Below are positions 1 through 6,228 of a stretch of 13,189 nucleotides of DNA, in pieces. Every line of letters begins with the position of its first letter. Within the stretch, counting starts at the first letter, position 1. Origin of the DNA: Desulfocurvus sp. (GTDB lineage: Bacteria; Desulfobacterota; Desulfovibrionia; Desulfovibrionales; Desulfovibrionaceae); assembly GCF_023230885.1 (NCBI RefSeq), contig NZ_JALNWM010000084.1, positions 1-13,189 of the forward strand. Reading direction: 5' to 3'. The notes beneath the pieces are model-generated. The model made no database searches, was not told the origin of the DNA, and saw nothing but the letters and a program-made list of their open reading frames with translations. Position numbers and translations under genes: made by a program.

Positions 1-171
1 CTTCTCCTCGGGGGCCTTGTCGATCTCGTCGAAGGCCACAAAGGCGCCGCCGCCACGCAGGGCGGCGATCTTGGTGATCGCGGCGGTCAGGGTGGTCTTG
101 CCGTGGTCGATGTGACCAATGGTGCCAACGTTGACGTGAGGCTTCTTGCGCTCGAATTTCGCCTTACCCAT
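1..171 (-). CDS. tuf: Elongation factor Tu, N-terminal 57 residues (partial)
   Basis: EF-Tu is the GTPase that delivers aminoacyl-tRNA to the ribosomal A site. Only the first 57 codons lie in the window; the gene runs off the left edge. The protein begins MGKAKFERKKPHVNVGTIGH and carries the P-loop GHIDHGKT at residues 19-26, followed by TLTAAITK, all standard for bacterial EF-Tu. The loop ending FDEIDKAPEEK is also typical. The ATG is at 169-171, preceded on the minus strand by a G-rich GGGGGTAG that may serve as ribosome binding site. It lies 51 bp downstream of tRNA-Thr(GGT) and is probably co-transcribed with the four tRNAs, as in the tufB operon of enterobacteria. Identification is secure; whether a second tuf copy exists elsewhere cannot be told from here. 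Confidence 0.97.
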   Translation of the reverse strand, partial: MGKAKFERKKPHVNVGTIGHIDHGKTTLTAAITKIAALRGGGAFVAFDEIDKAPEEK

Positions 172-222
172 TTCGGTCTACCCCCGTACGGTTACGGTTC
201 GAAATAGTTACATGTTGAAATA

Positions 223-298
<76 letters not shown>

Positions 299-338
299 CG
301 ACTCAAAAAAACTGGAGGTGGGTCTGGACGGCGGGAAA

Positions 339-415
339 TGGAGCGGGAAACGGGACTCGAACCCGCAACCCTCAGCTTGGAAGGCTGATGCTCTAGCCAA
401 TTGAGCTATTCCCGC
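339..415 (-). tRNA. tRNA-Gly(TCC)
   Basis: The minus strand folds as a 77-nt tRNA. It has acceptor GCGGGAA/TTCCCGC, D-arm AGCTC..GAGC, anticodon stem TCAGC/GCTGA with loop CTTCCAA (anticodon TCC), T-arm GCGGG TTCGAGT CCCGT, U discriminator and encoded CCA. It sits between tRNA-Tyr and tRNA-Thr(GGT), the place of glyT in the E. coli tufB operon. Confidence 0.96.
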
Positions 416-477
416 GATGGATGCAGTCCAGCGGCAGACTCATGGTCCGCCTCCTACAGTCTCTTTCGCGTCGCTTG

Positions 478-563
478 TGGTGGTGGGGGGAGGATTTGAA
501 CCTCCGAAGGCGTTCGCCGACAGATTTACAGTCTGTTCCCTTTGGCCACTCGGGAACCCCACC
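478..563 (-). tRNA. tRNA-Tyr(GTA)
   Basis: This is an 86-nt class II tRNA. It has acceptor GGTGGGG/CCCCACC, anticodon loop CTGTAAA (anticodon GTA), a long variable arm built from CGGCGAACGCC, T-arm GGAGG TTCAAAT CCTCC, A discriminator and encoded CCA. The long variable arm and GTA anticodon identify tyrosine. Its position matches tyrU of the enterobacterial tRNA-tufB operon. Confidence 0.96.
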
Positions 564-579
564 ATCGTTCATGTCAAAT

Positions 580-655
580 TGGAGCTGGCGATGGGACTCG
601 AACCCGCAACCGGCTGATTACAAATCAGCTGCTCTGCCATTTGAGCTACGCCAGC
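580..655 (-). tRNA. tRNA-Thr(TGT)
   Basis: This is a 76-nt tRNA with acceptor GCTGGCG/CGCCAGC, anticodon stem CTGAT/ATCAG with loop TTTGTAA (anticodon TGT), T-arm GCGGG TTCGAGT CCCAT, U discriminator and encoded CCA. It is the first gene of the tRNA-tuf transcript, like thrU in E. coli. A promoter lies upstream at 698-724. Confidence 0.95.
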
Positions 656-697
656 CAGCTCGCTGCGTCGGCGCCGAGCGCCGCCGGGATTCGGGTA

Positions 698-724
698 ACT
701 ATACGCCCCGGATTGAAACGTCAA
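698..724 (-). promoter_or_regulatory. Promoter of the tRNA-Thr/Tyr/Gly/Thr-tuf operon
   Basis: On the minus strand TTGACG (719-724) is followed after 15 bp by TATAGT (698-703), each one mismatch from the sigma-70 consensus. An A/T-rich stretch (AATTTTTGC) lies directly upstream and could act as an UP element. The expected start is near 691, giving a leader of about 35 nt before the first tRNA. The 15-bp spacer is short; a 17-bp pairing with TAGTTA is the alternative. Confidence 0.65.
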
Positions 725-850
725 GCAAAAATTCGTCGGGGCGTGTCCCATGTCCGCCCCCGGGCCGAACCGCCCGGGAACGAGGGGCAGGCTTACGCCA
801 TTTCGCCACCGGGGGCAAGGACAATTCCTCCCTCCGGCCCCGTCCCGGAC

Positions 851-879
851 AAAAAAAGCCGCCTCCTTGCGGAGGCGGC
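851..879 (-). terminator. Intrinsic terminator of tRNA-Lys copy 1
   Basis: The minus-strand RNA forms a 9-bp stem GCCGCCTCC/GGAGGCGGC with a 4-nt GCAA tetraloop, followed by seven U (plus-strand A at 851-857). It lies 10 nt beyond the CCA end of tRNA-Lys copy 1. It is a canonical rho-independent terminator, and its hairpin is repeated exactly after copy 2. Confidence 0.9.
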
Positions 880-889
880 TTGGAGATCG

Positions 890-965
890 TGGTAGGCCAT
901 CAGGGACTCGAACCCCGAACCAATGGATTAAGAGTCCACTGCTCTACCAATTGAGCTAATGACCC
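890..965 (-). tRNA. tRNA-Lys(CTT), copy 1
   Basis: This 76-nt tRNA has D-arm GCTC..GAGC, anticodon stem GTGGA/TCCAT with loop CTCTTAA (anticodon CTT at 930-932), T-arm CGGGG TTCGAGT CCCTG, A discriminator and encoded CCA. The acceptor pairs GGGTCAT with ATGGCCT, so the terminal pair is G1-U72 and there is a second wobble U4-G69. The sequence is identical to the gene at 1689-1764. It has its own promoter (990-1017) and terminator (851-879), so it is a stand-alone transcription unit. Confidence 0.95.
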
Positions 966-989
966 ACGTTTCCCGTTTGGGACGCTCTG

Positions 990-1017
990 ATTACATCACG
1001 CCCCGAAGGGAAGTCAA
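990..1017 (-). promoter_or_regulatory. Promoter of tRNA-Lys copy 1
   Basis: On the minus strand TTGACT (1012-1017) is separated by 16 bp from TGTAAT (990-995), each 5/6 to the sigma-70 consensus. A T-run lies immediately upstream. The predicted start is about 18 nt before the mature 5' end of the tRNA. Confidence 0.75.
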
Positions 1018-1198
1018 CAAAAAAAGACCGGGGCCGCAACATTTCATCCAATGCCCGCCGGGCAAGGGTTCCCGGGCGCCCCGGCCCTCGGACGCCCGGG
1101 TGTGCCCCGGGCCCGGCGGCCCCGGTCCCGCCGCCTGGCCGCGCCCCCTGGCCCGAGGGCGACCCGGCTCTTTCCGGAAAGGTGAACCGGCCCCCTGC

Positions 1199-1290
1199 CC
1201 CTCCGCGTGCGAGGGGGCGTCGTGGCCGTGCGTATGCCCGGTCAGATCGCCGTGGCCCGCCCTCCGAGTGCGAGGGGGGTGTCGTGGCCG
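1199..1290. repeat. Two diverged copies of a ~30-bp GC hairpin repeat, 61 bp apart
   Basis: The segment at 1199-1228 recurs at 1260-1290 with two substitutions and one inserted G. Both copies start CCCTCCG, continue GTGCGAGGGG and end GTCGTGGCCG. Each copy can fold with CCCTC pairing GAGGG around a 6-7-nt loop. The spacing and similarity suggest a local tandem duplication. No third full copy is seen, so this is not a CRISPR array. Confidence 0.6.
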
Positions 1291-1442
1291 CCGGGGTCGC
1301 AGCCCCGCCGCGTACAGGCGGGCCCGCCCGCAGCGACCCGGCAAGCGCGGACGGCCGCCCCCCATGCGCAGGGGGGGGGCGCCGAAAACCGCCAATATCC
1401 TCCTTTGGGGATACACCCCGCCCTCGCGCAGGACGGCACGCA

Positions 1443-1460
1443 GTACATATATATATGCAC
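1443..1460. repeat. AT-rich 18-bp near-palindrome
   Basis: GTACATATATATATGCAC is an inverted repeat with one mismatched pair, sitting in extremely GC-rich DNA. It contains an alternating TA core. It could be a protein-binding site, an easily melted element or drift. No adjacent -35 box was recognised. Confidence 0.5.
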
Positions 1461-1643
1461 GCGCCCTCCCCGGCGGCGGCCAGGGGGCCGCGTCAAGGGA
1501 CCCTGCCACCGCCGCCCCGGACACATGGAGCGCCACAGGGGCGGCGGAGCGCCGCGGCGCCCCCGCCGCCCCCGGCCGCGCGGCGGGCCGTCCCCAATCC
1601 CCCCGGACGGCGACAACGCGCCCCCGGGGGCAGCGGCGGCGCG

Positions 1644-1678
1644 CACAACAAAAGAAGCCGCCTCCTTGCGGAGGCGGC
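1644..1678 (-). terminator. Terminator hairpin of tRNA-Lys copy 2
   Basis: The same GCCGCCTCC-GCAA-GGAGGCGGC hairpin as at 851-879 follows the second tRNA-Lys gene. Its 3' tract is interrupted (TTCTTTTGTTGT), so it is probably a weaker terminator than copy 1. The conserved hairpin shows that the duplication included the 3' flank. Confidence 0.75.
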
Positions 1679-1688
1679 CCGGAAATCG

Positions 1689-1764
1689 TGGTAGGCCATC
1701 AGGGACTCGAACCCCGAACCAATGGATTAAGAGTCCACTGCTCTACCAATTGAGCTAATGACCC
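1689..1764 (-). tRNA. tRNA-Lys(CTT), copy 2
   Basis: All 76 nt, including the anticodon CTT (1729-1731), the G1-U72 acceptor end and the encoded CCA, are identical to the gene at 890-965. The downstream trailer differs at only a few positions before the shared terminator hairpin. The upstream sequences diverge a few bases before the mature 5' end, and the promoter is different (1797-1825). Confidence 0.95.
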
Positions 1765-1796
1765 ACGTCCTTTTGGCGCTTGGTGGCGCGGGAAAG

Positions 1797-1825
1797 TACC
1801 TATGCACCCGGCGCGCTCTTGTCAA
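1797..1825 (-). promoter_or_regulatory. Promoter of tRNA-Lys copy 2
   Basis: On the minus strand a perfect -35 TTGACA (1820-1825) is followed after 17 bp by TAGGTA (1797-1802), a weak -10 match. The -35 box overlaps the proposed plus-strand -35 of the dsbD gene (TTGTCA, 1819-1824). The two promoters are therefore back to back. Confidence 0.55.
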
Positions 1826-1847
1826 CAGCAAATTTCAATTTTATACC
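1819..1847 (+). promoter_or_regulatory. Proposed promoter of the dsbD-phzF operon
   Basis: TTGTCA (1819-1824) and TATACC (1842-1847) are 17 bp apart on the plus strand. The predicted start at about 1854 is one base before the ATG at 1855, which would make the transcript almost leaderless. That fits the absence of a purine-rich ribosome binding site before this ATG. Confidence 0.4.
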
Positions 1848-1854
1848 CGGTGCC

Positions 1855-3741
1855 ATGATCGCGAATCACCCCCGCCTTCGTCGCGCCGCCCTGGCGGCGC
1901 TGCTGGTTGTTTCCGCCCTGGCGGCCCTGGCTCCCGCCCCCCTGCGCGCCCAGGACGCCACGGAGCCCTTCTCCACCAAATGGGCGCTCTTCCGCGTGGG
2001 CGAGGCGGCCCGGTCGGGCCCCACGCCGCTGGTGGCCGTGCTCTGGCTGACGCTGGAGGAGAGCTTCCACGCCTACGCCAATCCTCCCGGCGCGACGGGC
2101 ATGCCGACGAGCCTGCGCCTTCGCGAGGGCGAGGCCGGGCCGCCCCTGGCGGTGCTCTACCCCCCCGGCACCCAGGAGCCCGACGTTTTCGAGCCCAAGC
2201 TGACCGTGAACACCTACCACGGCACCGTGCCGCTGTTCGTGCCCCTGGAGCTGGACCCCGGGGAGCGCCTGGACCTGCGCGGCACCCTGGCCCTGGCGGC
2301 CTGCTCGGACAAGAACTGCTGGCCCCTGCGCGCCGAGGTGGCCCTGACCCACGACGGCCCCCTGGCCGAACTGCCCGACGCCCAGTTCACCTTCTGGTTC
2401 CCGCTCTACTCGTCGCTGACCGCCGCCGACCAGACCCTGGACCCCCTGGCCGCCGCCGCCCCCGGGCTGGAGACCCGGCCCGGGGCGGCCGCCGTCCTGG
2501 CCCGGCTGGAGCCGCGCTATCTCGCCCCCGGCCTGGAGGTCACCGGCCTGGGCCTGGCCCTGGTCCTGGCCTTCCTGGCGGGGCTCGTCCTCAACTTCAT
2601 GCCCTGCGTGCTGCCCGTGGTCAGCCTGAAGCTCTCGGGCCTGCTGGCCGGGGGCGCCGAGGCCGACCCCGACGCGCGCATCCGCGCCTTTCGCGAGCAC
2701 AACCTGTACTTCTCGGCCGGGGTGCTGCTCTATTTCCTGGCCCTGGGCGGAGCCCTGGCCGCCCTGGGGCTGGCCTGGGGCCAGCTGTTCCAGAGCCCGG
2801 CCGTGGTGCTGGGCCTGACGGTGGCGGTCTTCGCCCTGGCCCTGTCGCTGTTCGGGCTCTACTCGCTGCCCGTGGTGGACCTCAAGGCCGGGCGCTCGGG
2901 CAGCCCCCGGGCCCAGGCCCTGTTCACCGGCGTGCTGGCCACCCTGCTGGCCACGCCGTGCAGCGGGCCGTTCCTGGGCGGGGTGCTGGGCTGGGTGCTG
3001 CTCCAGCGGCCCGAGGTCGTCCTGGCCGTGTTCCTGAGCCTTGGCCTGGGCATGGCCAGCCCCTTCCTGCTCATGGCCGCCCGGCCCGGGCTGGCGCGCC
3101 TGCTGCCCCGGCCCGGGGCCTGGATGCGCCACCTGGAGCGCGGCGTGGGCTTTTTCCTGCTTGGCACCTGCGTCTACCTGCTGTCCATCCTGCCCGGGGA
3201 CACGCTCGTGCCCGCCCTGGCCCTGCTGTGGGCCGTGGGGCTGGCGGCCTGGATGTGGGGCGGCTGGACGGGCCTGTCCGACCCGCCGCTGCGCCGGGCC
3301 CTGGTGCGCGCGGCGGCCCTGGCCGTGGTGGCGGCGGCGTGGTTCCTGCTGCTGGCCCCCGCCGGGCCCCGGGCGGACTGGGAGCCCTACGACGAGGCCG
3401 CCTTCCGCGCCGCCCTGGGCAACGAGCCCGTGCTGCTGGACTTCACCGCCGACTGGTGCCCCAACTGCAAGCTGCTGGAGCACACGGCCCTGGCCCCGGA
3501 GAACCTGGCCCGCTGGCAGCGGCGCTGGGGCCTGCGCCTGATGCAGGTGGACATGACCCGCGAGACCCCCGGGCACCTGGAGCTGCTGCGCGCCCTGGGC
3601 AGCCAGAGCATCCCGGTGGTGGCCGTTTTCCCGGCCGGGGCCGACAGCCTGCGGCCCCTGGTGCTGCGCGACCTGTTCACCTCCGGGCAGATGGACGCCG
3701 CCCTGCAAGAGGCCCTGGCCCCCGGGGCCGGGCAGCCATGA
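1855..3741 (+). CDS. dsbD: Protein-disulfide reductase, DsbD family
   Basis: This inner-membrane reductase carries electrons from cytoplasmic thioredoxin to periplasmic thiol proteins. It has 628 aa, close to the usual 560-620. Residues 1-32 form a signal peptide (RRAALAALLVVSALAALAPA, cut near LRAQ). Residues 35-170 are an N-terminal DsbD-alpha-like domain with a cysteine pair at C150 and C155 (ACSDKNCW). Residues 230-500 are hydrophobic helices with the two membrane cysteines C251 (NFMPCVLP) and C369 (ATPCSGP). Residues 505-625 are a thioredoxin-like domain with WCPNC (C535, C538) and cis-Pro at SIPVV. All six catalytic cysteines are present. The ATG at 1855 was chosen because the signal peptide starts there; an in-frame ATG at 1780 lies across the divergent tRNA promoter. 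It is coupled to the next gene through an ATGA overlap. An ScsB-like specialised role is possible. Confidence 0.93.
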   Translation: MIANHPRLRRAALAALLVVSALAALAPAPLRAQDATEPFSTKWALFRVGEAARSGPTPLVAVLWLTLEESFHAYANPPGATGMPTSLRLREGEAGPPLAVLYPPGTQEPDVFEPKLTVNTYHGTVPLFVPLELDPGERLDLRGTLALAACSDKNCWPLRAEVALTHDGPLAELPDAQFTFWFPLYSSLTAADQTLDPLAAAAPGLETRPGAAAVLARLEPRYLAPGLEVTGLGLALVLAFLAGLVLNFMPCVLPVVSLKLSGLLAGGAEADPDARIRAFREHNLYFSAGVLLYFLALGGALAALGLAWGQLFQSPAVVLGLTVAVFALALSLFGLYSLPVVDLKAGRSGSPRAQALFTGVLATLLATPCSGPFLGGVLGWVLLQRPEVVLAVFLSLGLGMASPFLLMAARPGLARLLPRPGAWMRHLERGVGFFLLGTCVYLLSILPGDTLVPALALLWAVGLAAWMWGGWTGLSDPPLRRALVRAAALAVVAAAWFLLLAPAGPRADWEPYDEAAFRAALGNEPVLLDFTADWCPNCKLLEHTALAPENLARWQRRWGLRLMQVDMTRETPGHLELLRALGSQSIPVVAVFPAGADSLRPLVLRDLFTSGQMDAALQEALAPGAGQP

Positions 3742-4655
3742 CCCCCGGCACGCCCCCCCGGGCGCGGCATCTGCCCCCGGGGCTGGCCTGGAGGCAGGCC
3801 GACGTGTTCTCCCGCCTGCCCCTGGGCGGCAACGGACTGGCCGTCTTTGCCGACGCCCGGGGCCTGGACGCGGCCCTGATGCAGGCCCTGACCCGCGAGC
3901 TGCGCCAGTTCGAATCCATCTTCCTGACCCCCGGGGAACGCCCCGGGGCGTGGCGCGCGCGCATGTTCACCGTGGACGAGGAGCTGGACTTCGCCGGGCA
4001 CCCGGTGCTCGGGGCGGCCTGCGTGCTGCACGAGGCCCGCGACATGGCCCGGGGCGCCGCCCCCGCCGAAGCCGCCACCTGGACCCTGGCCCTGAACGCC
4101 CGCGAGGTTACCGTCGCCACCCGCCGCGCCGGGAGCTGGTACGAGGCGGAGATGGACCAGGGCGCGCCGCTGTTCGGCCCGCCCCTGGACGGCGACACGG
4201 CCCGGGCCCTGCTGCGGGCCCAGGGCCTGGACGAATCCGATCTGGCCCCGGGGCTGCCCGCGCGGATGGTTTCCACCGGGCTGCCCTACCTGCTGGTGCC
4301 CCTGCGCCGGGGGCTGGAGCGCGCCCGCCCGGCCAGCGCGGACTTCGCGGCCCTGCTCGCCGCCGTGGGCGCCCATTTCTGCTACCCGCTGGACATCGCC
4401 GCCCGCGAAGGCCGCAGCTTCGACAACCACGGCCTGCTGGAAGACCCGGCCACGGGCAGCGCCGCCGGGCCCGCCGGGGCCTACCTGGTCCGCCACGGGC
4501 TGGCCCGGCCCGGGCAGGAACTGACCATCCGCCAGGGTCGCTTCGTCCATCGGCCCAGCGAGATCCGCGTGTGCGTACAGGGTCCGGCCCGGGCCCCGGA
4601 GCGGGTGCTCGTGGCCGGGGACGTGGTCATGGCCGCGCGCGGGGCCTTCGACTAG
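3738..4655 (+). CDS. PhzF-family isomerase/epimerase
   Basis: This 305-aa member of the PhzF family belongs to the diaminopimelate-epimerase fold, whose members catalyse proton-shuttling isomerisations; the substrate here is unknown. Family hallmarks are visible. The N-terminal strand is QADVFSRLPLGGNGLAVF, with the catalytic-type Glu59 in QFESIF. Next come DEELDFAGHPVLGAA (GHP at 87-89) and the second-domain motif EDPATGSA at 235-242, followed by YLVRHG. The length matches the usual 260-300 with a slightly extended N-terminus. Its ATG overlaps the dsbD stop (ATGA at 3738-3741), so translation is coupled and it shares the dsbD promoter. No biosynthetic neighbours point to phenazine synthesis, so the name phzF should not be read as function. 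Confidence 0.9.
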   Translation: MTPGTPPRARHLPPGLAWRQADVFSRLPLGGNGLAVFADARGLDAALMQALTRELRQFESIFLTPGERPGAWRARMFTVDEELDFAGHPVLGAACVLHEARDMARGAAPAEAATWTLALNAREVTVATRRAGSWYEAEMDQGAPLFGPPLDGDTARALLRAQGLDESDLAPGLPARMVSTGLPYLLVPLRRGLERARPASADFAALLAAVGAHFCYPLDIAAREGRSFDNHGLLEDPATGSAAGPAGAYLVRHGLARPGQELTIRQGRFVHRPSEIRVCVQGPARAPERVLVAGDVVMAARGAFD

Positions 4656-4815
4656 CGCCGCGCCCGGGGCCGGCGCCGGGGCTCCGAGGGCGGAAGGGCA
4701 CCCGGTCCGGACCCCGTGCGCCGAGGGGATGGGGCCGCATGGTGCGGGCGCGGCACGGGCGCGCGCCCGAATACCTCCCGGCCCGTTCCCGGCCGCCGCG
4801 CGGCCTCGCGCATGC

Positions 4816-4847
4816 AAAAGGGGGCGACCCGGCGGGCCGCCCCCTTT
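4816..4847. terminator. Bidirectional terminator between phzF-like and M24 peptidase genes
   Basis: A 10-bp stem (AAAGGGGGCG at 4817-4826, CGCCCCCTTT at 4838-4847) has an 11-nt loop. Read on the minus strand it ends CCCCCTTTT, and on the plus strand CCCCCTTT. It lies between two convergent genes and can serve both. The short T-tracts limit confidence. Confidence 0.65.
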
Positions 4848-4881
4848 GCCGCGCCCCTGCCGGGACACCGGGCCGCGCGCC

Positions 4882-6108
4882 CTACTCCACGCAAACCAGC
4901 CCGAAGGCGTCGCCGGTGATGCAGCGCGCGCCCCCGGGCGTGACCTCGAAGGTGTTCTCCACGCCGACCATACCCAGCCCGGGCAGGGCGAACTTGGGCT
5001 CCAGGGCCATGACCATGCCCTCCTCCAGGGGGGTCTTGATCCTGGCGGCGATGGCCGGGAACTCGTCGATGACCAGCCCGATGCCGTGGCCCAGGAAGCG
5101 CACCTTGTTGGCGCCAAGGCCCATGAAGCCCTCCTGCATGCCGCGCGCGTCGGCCAGGTCCATGACCTCGCGGTACAAATCCTCGGGCAGGGCGCCGGGG
5201 ACCATGCGCCCGGCCAGCAGGGCCTGGACCTCCACGCAGAAGTCGTGCCCCCGGCGCGCGGCGTCGGGCACGCTGGAGGCCGGCCCGGCCCAGTAGACCT
5301 GGGTCTTGTCCGTGACGTAGCCCTCCAGGCAGAAGCCGATGTCGCAGGCCAGGGGCTCGCCCCGGCGCCACAGCTTGCCCGCGTAGCCCATGAAGGGCAC
5401 CGCCGGATGCTCGCCGCGCAGGCCCACCGGGCCGTTGAACACACTGGGATAATTGGCGCTGTCCCCCGCGGCGACGTGGCCCAGGAAGCACTCCTCGCCA
5501 TAGGCGCCCATGCGCAGGGGCCCGCTGTGGCCCAGGGCGTAGAAGGCCTCCCAGGCCAGGTGCGACACCTCGCGCTCGCTCATGCCCGGACGCAGCACCC
5601 CGGGCAGCATCTCGTACAGGGCCAGGTGGTGCCGCTCGCCGCACAGGCGCAGTTTTTCCAGCTCCCAGGCCGTCTTGCGCATCCGGCCCAGGGCCAGCAG
5701 CGTGTCGCCGGGCACAAGGCGCGTGCCGGGGCCGAGCTCCTGCTCCAGCTTCTGGCCGAAACTCCAGGGCAGCCCGCCCATCTCGCACGCCGCCACCGGC
5801 GCCAGGGGCGAACCGGCCTGCTCCAGCAGGCCCGGAACATCGCGGTAGGACCGGAAGGCCAGGATATTCTCCAGGGGCGACTCCAGCCGCGCGCGCTCCT
5901 CGCCCTTGCGGCACAGCAGCACGGGCGCGCCCTCGCGGGGCAGCCAGAACAGGCCGTTGCCCAGGTGGCCGGAAAGCCAGTAGAGGGTCACCCGGGAAAA
6001 GGCCAGAAGGCCCCCGGCCCCGGGCAGGTGCCGGTCCATGAGGGTGCGGCAGCGGGCCCAGCGCTGCTCCAGTTCCTGGGCGGGGATGGTTTCGACGGCG
6101 GCGAACAT
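4882..6108 (-). CDS. M24-family metallopeptidase (Xaa-Pro aminopeptidase-like)
   Basis: This 408-aa pita-bread-fold peptidase is expected to be cytoplasmic and to remove N-terminal residues next to proline. Residues 1-150 are a creatinase-like N-terminal domain (TLYWLSGHLGNGLFWLP). Residues 155-400 are the catalytic domain. All five metal ligands are identifiable: D256 (ACDIGF), D267 (VTDKTQ), H341 (FLGHGIG), E370 (MALEPKF) and E384 (GVENTFEV). The peptidase is therefore probably active. The start at 6106-6108 is supported by GGAG upstream in CCCGGAGCGCCGC; the longer open frame upstream runs into the inverted repeat at 6166-6228. It is transcribed divergently from the HMA-like/HAD pair, and a promoter is proposed at 6154-6183. 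It ends before the terminator at 4816-4847. Substrate specificity is inferred only from the family. Confidence 0.92.
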   Translation of the reverse strand: MFAAVETIPAQELEQRWARCRTLMDRHLPGAGGLLAFSRVTLYWLSGHLGNGLFWLPREGAPVLLCRKGEERARLESPLENILAFRSYRDVPGLLEQAGSPLAPVAACEMGGLPWSFGQKLEQELGPGTRLVPGDTLLALGRMRKTAWELEKLRLCGERHHLALYEMLPGVLRPGMSEREVSHLAWEAFYALGHSGPLRMGAYGEECFLGHVAAGDSANYPSVFNGPVGLRGEHPAVPFMGYAGKLWRRGEPLACDIGFCLEGYVTDKTQVYWAGPASSVPDAARRGHDFCVEVQALLAGRMVPGALPEDLYREVMDLADARGMQEGFMGLGANKVRFLGHGIGLVIDEFPAIAARIKTPLEEGMVMALEPKFALPGLGMVGVENTFEVTPGGARCITGDAFGLVCVE

Positions 6109-6153
6109 GCGGCGCTCCGGGTTGGGGTGCGGGGGAACGGGCCCCGGGCCCTG

Positions 6154-6183
6154 GTCATACGCAATGGCCCCCCGCCTTGGCAA
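6154..6183 (-). promoter_or_regulatory. Proposed promoter of the M24 peptidase gene
   Basis: On the minus strand TTGCCA (6178-6183, 5/6 to consensus) is followed after 18 bp by TATGAC (6154-6159). The -35 and most of the spacer lie inside the left arm of the inverted repeat. The expected start near 6147 gives a leader of about 40 nt. Confidence 0.45.
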
Positions 6184-6228
6184 CCCGGCGCGGGCCGGTC
6201 CCCTCCCGGGTTGCCAAGGCGGGGGGCC
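6166..6228. repeat. Perfect 23-bp inverted repeat in the divergent promoter region
   Basis: The left arm 6166-6188 starts GGCCCCCCGCCTTGG and ends CAACCCGG. The right arm 6206-6228 is its exact reverse complement. The 17-bp centre (6189-6205) is not symmetric. Each arm contains TTGCCAAGGC reading outward. It could be a cruciform or operator, or a hairpin in RNA, but both outward transcripts are predicted to start beyond it. Confidence 0.9.

Larger units (their letters stand above)
1018..1656. other. Gene-free spacer between the two tRNA-Lys copies
   Basis: I see no credible protein gene in these roughly 640 bp. The long open frames on both strands are low-complexity Pro/Arg/Gly/Ala readings of GC-rich DNA without family motifs. 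The stretch contains a perfect CTTTCCGGAAAG palindrome near 1168-1179, a hairpin repeat (1199-1228 and 1260-1290) and a C6/G6 hairpin at 1358-1376. It also holds a small hairpin TATCC/GGATA around 1397-1413 and an AT-rich near-palindrome at 1443-1460. Confidence 0.6.

Noticed and set aside
1199..1290. CRISPR-like direct repeats
   Set aside because: Only two imperfect copies, one spacer and no cas genes.
991..1646. Minus-strand open frames in the tRNA-Lys spacer, one with AAAGGAGG before a TTG
   Set aside because: The product is Arg/Pro/Gly-rich without motifs, and the frame would run through the promoter of tRNA-Lys copy 1.
1780..1854. Upstream in-frame ATG extending dsbD by 25 codons
   Set aside because: It would place a non-hydrophobic extension before the signal peptide and overlap the divergent tRNA-Lys promoter.
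1822..3708. Long minus-strand open frame opposite dsbD
   Set aside because: It is Gln/Gly/His-rich low complexity, an antisense reading of GC-biased codons; the plus strand encodes a complete DsbD with all catalytic cysteines.
3387..5501. Long minus-strand open frame spanning the phzF-like gene
   Set aside because: It crosses the ends of three real genes and reads Arg/Pro/Ala-rich nonsense with no family motif.
6166..6228. Inverted repeat as a transposon end pair or MITE
   Set aside because: No transposase or target duplication is visible, the element is only 63 bp, and both arms fit promoter geometry.
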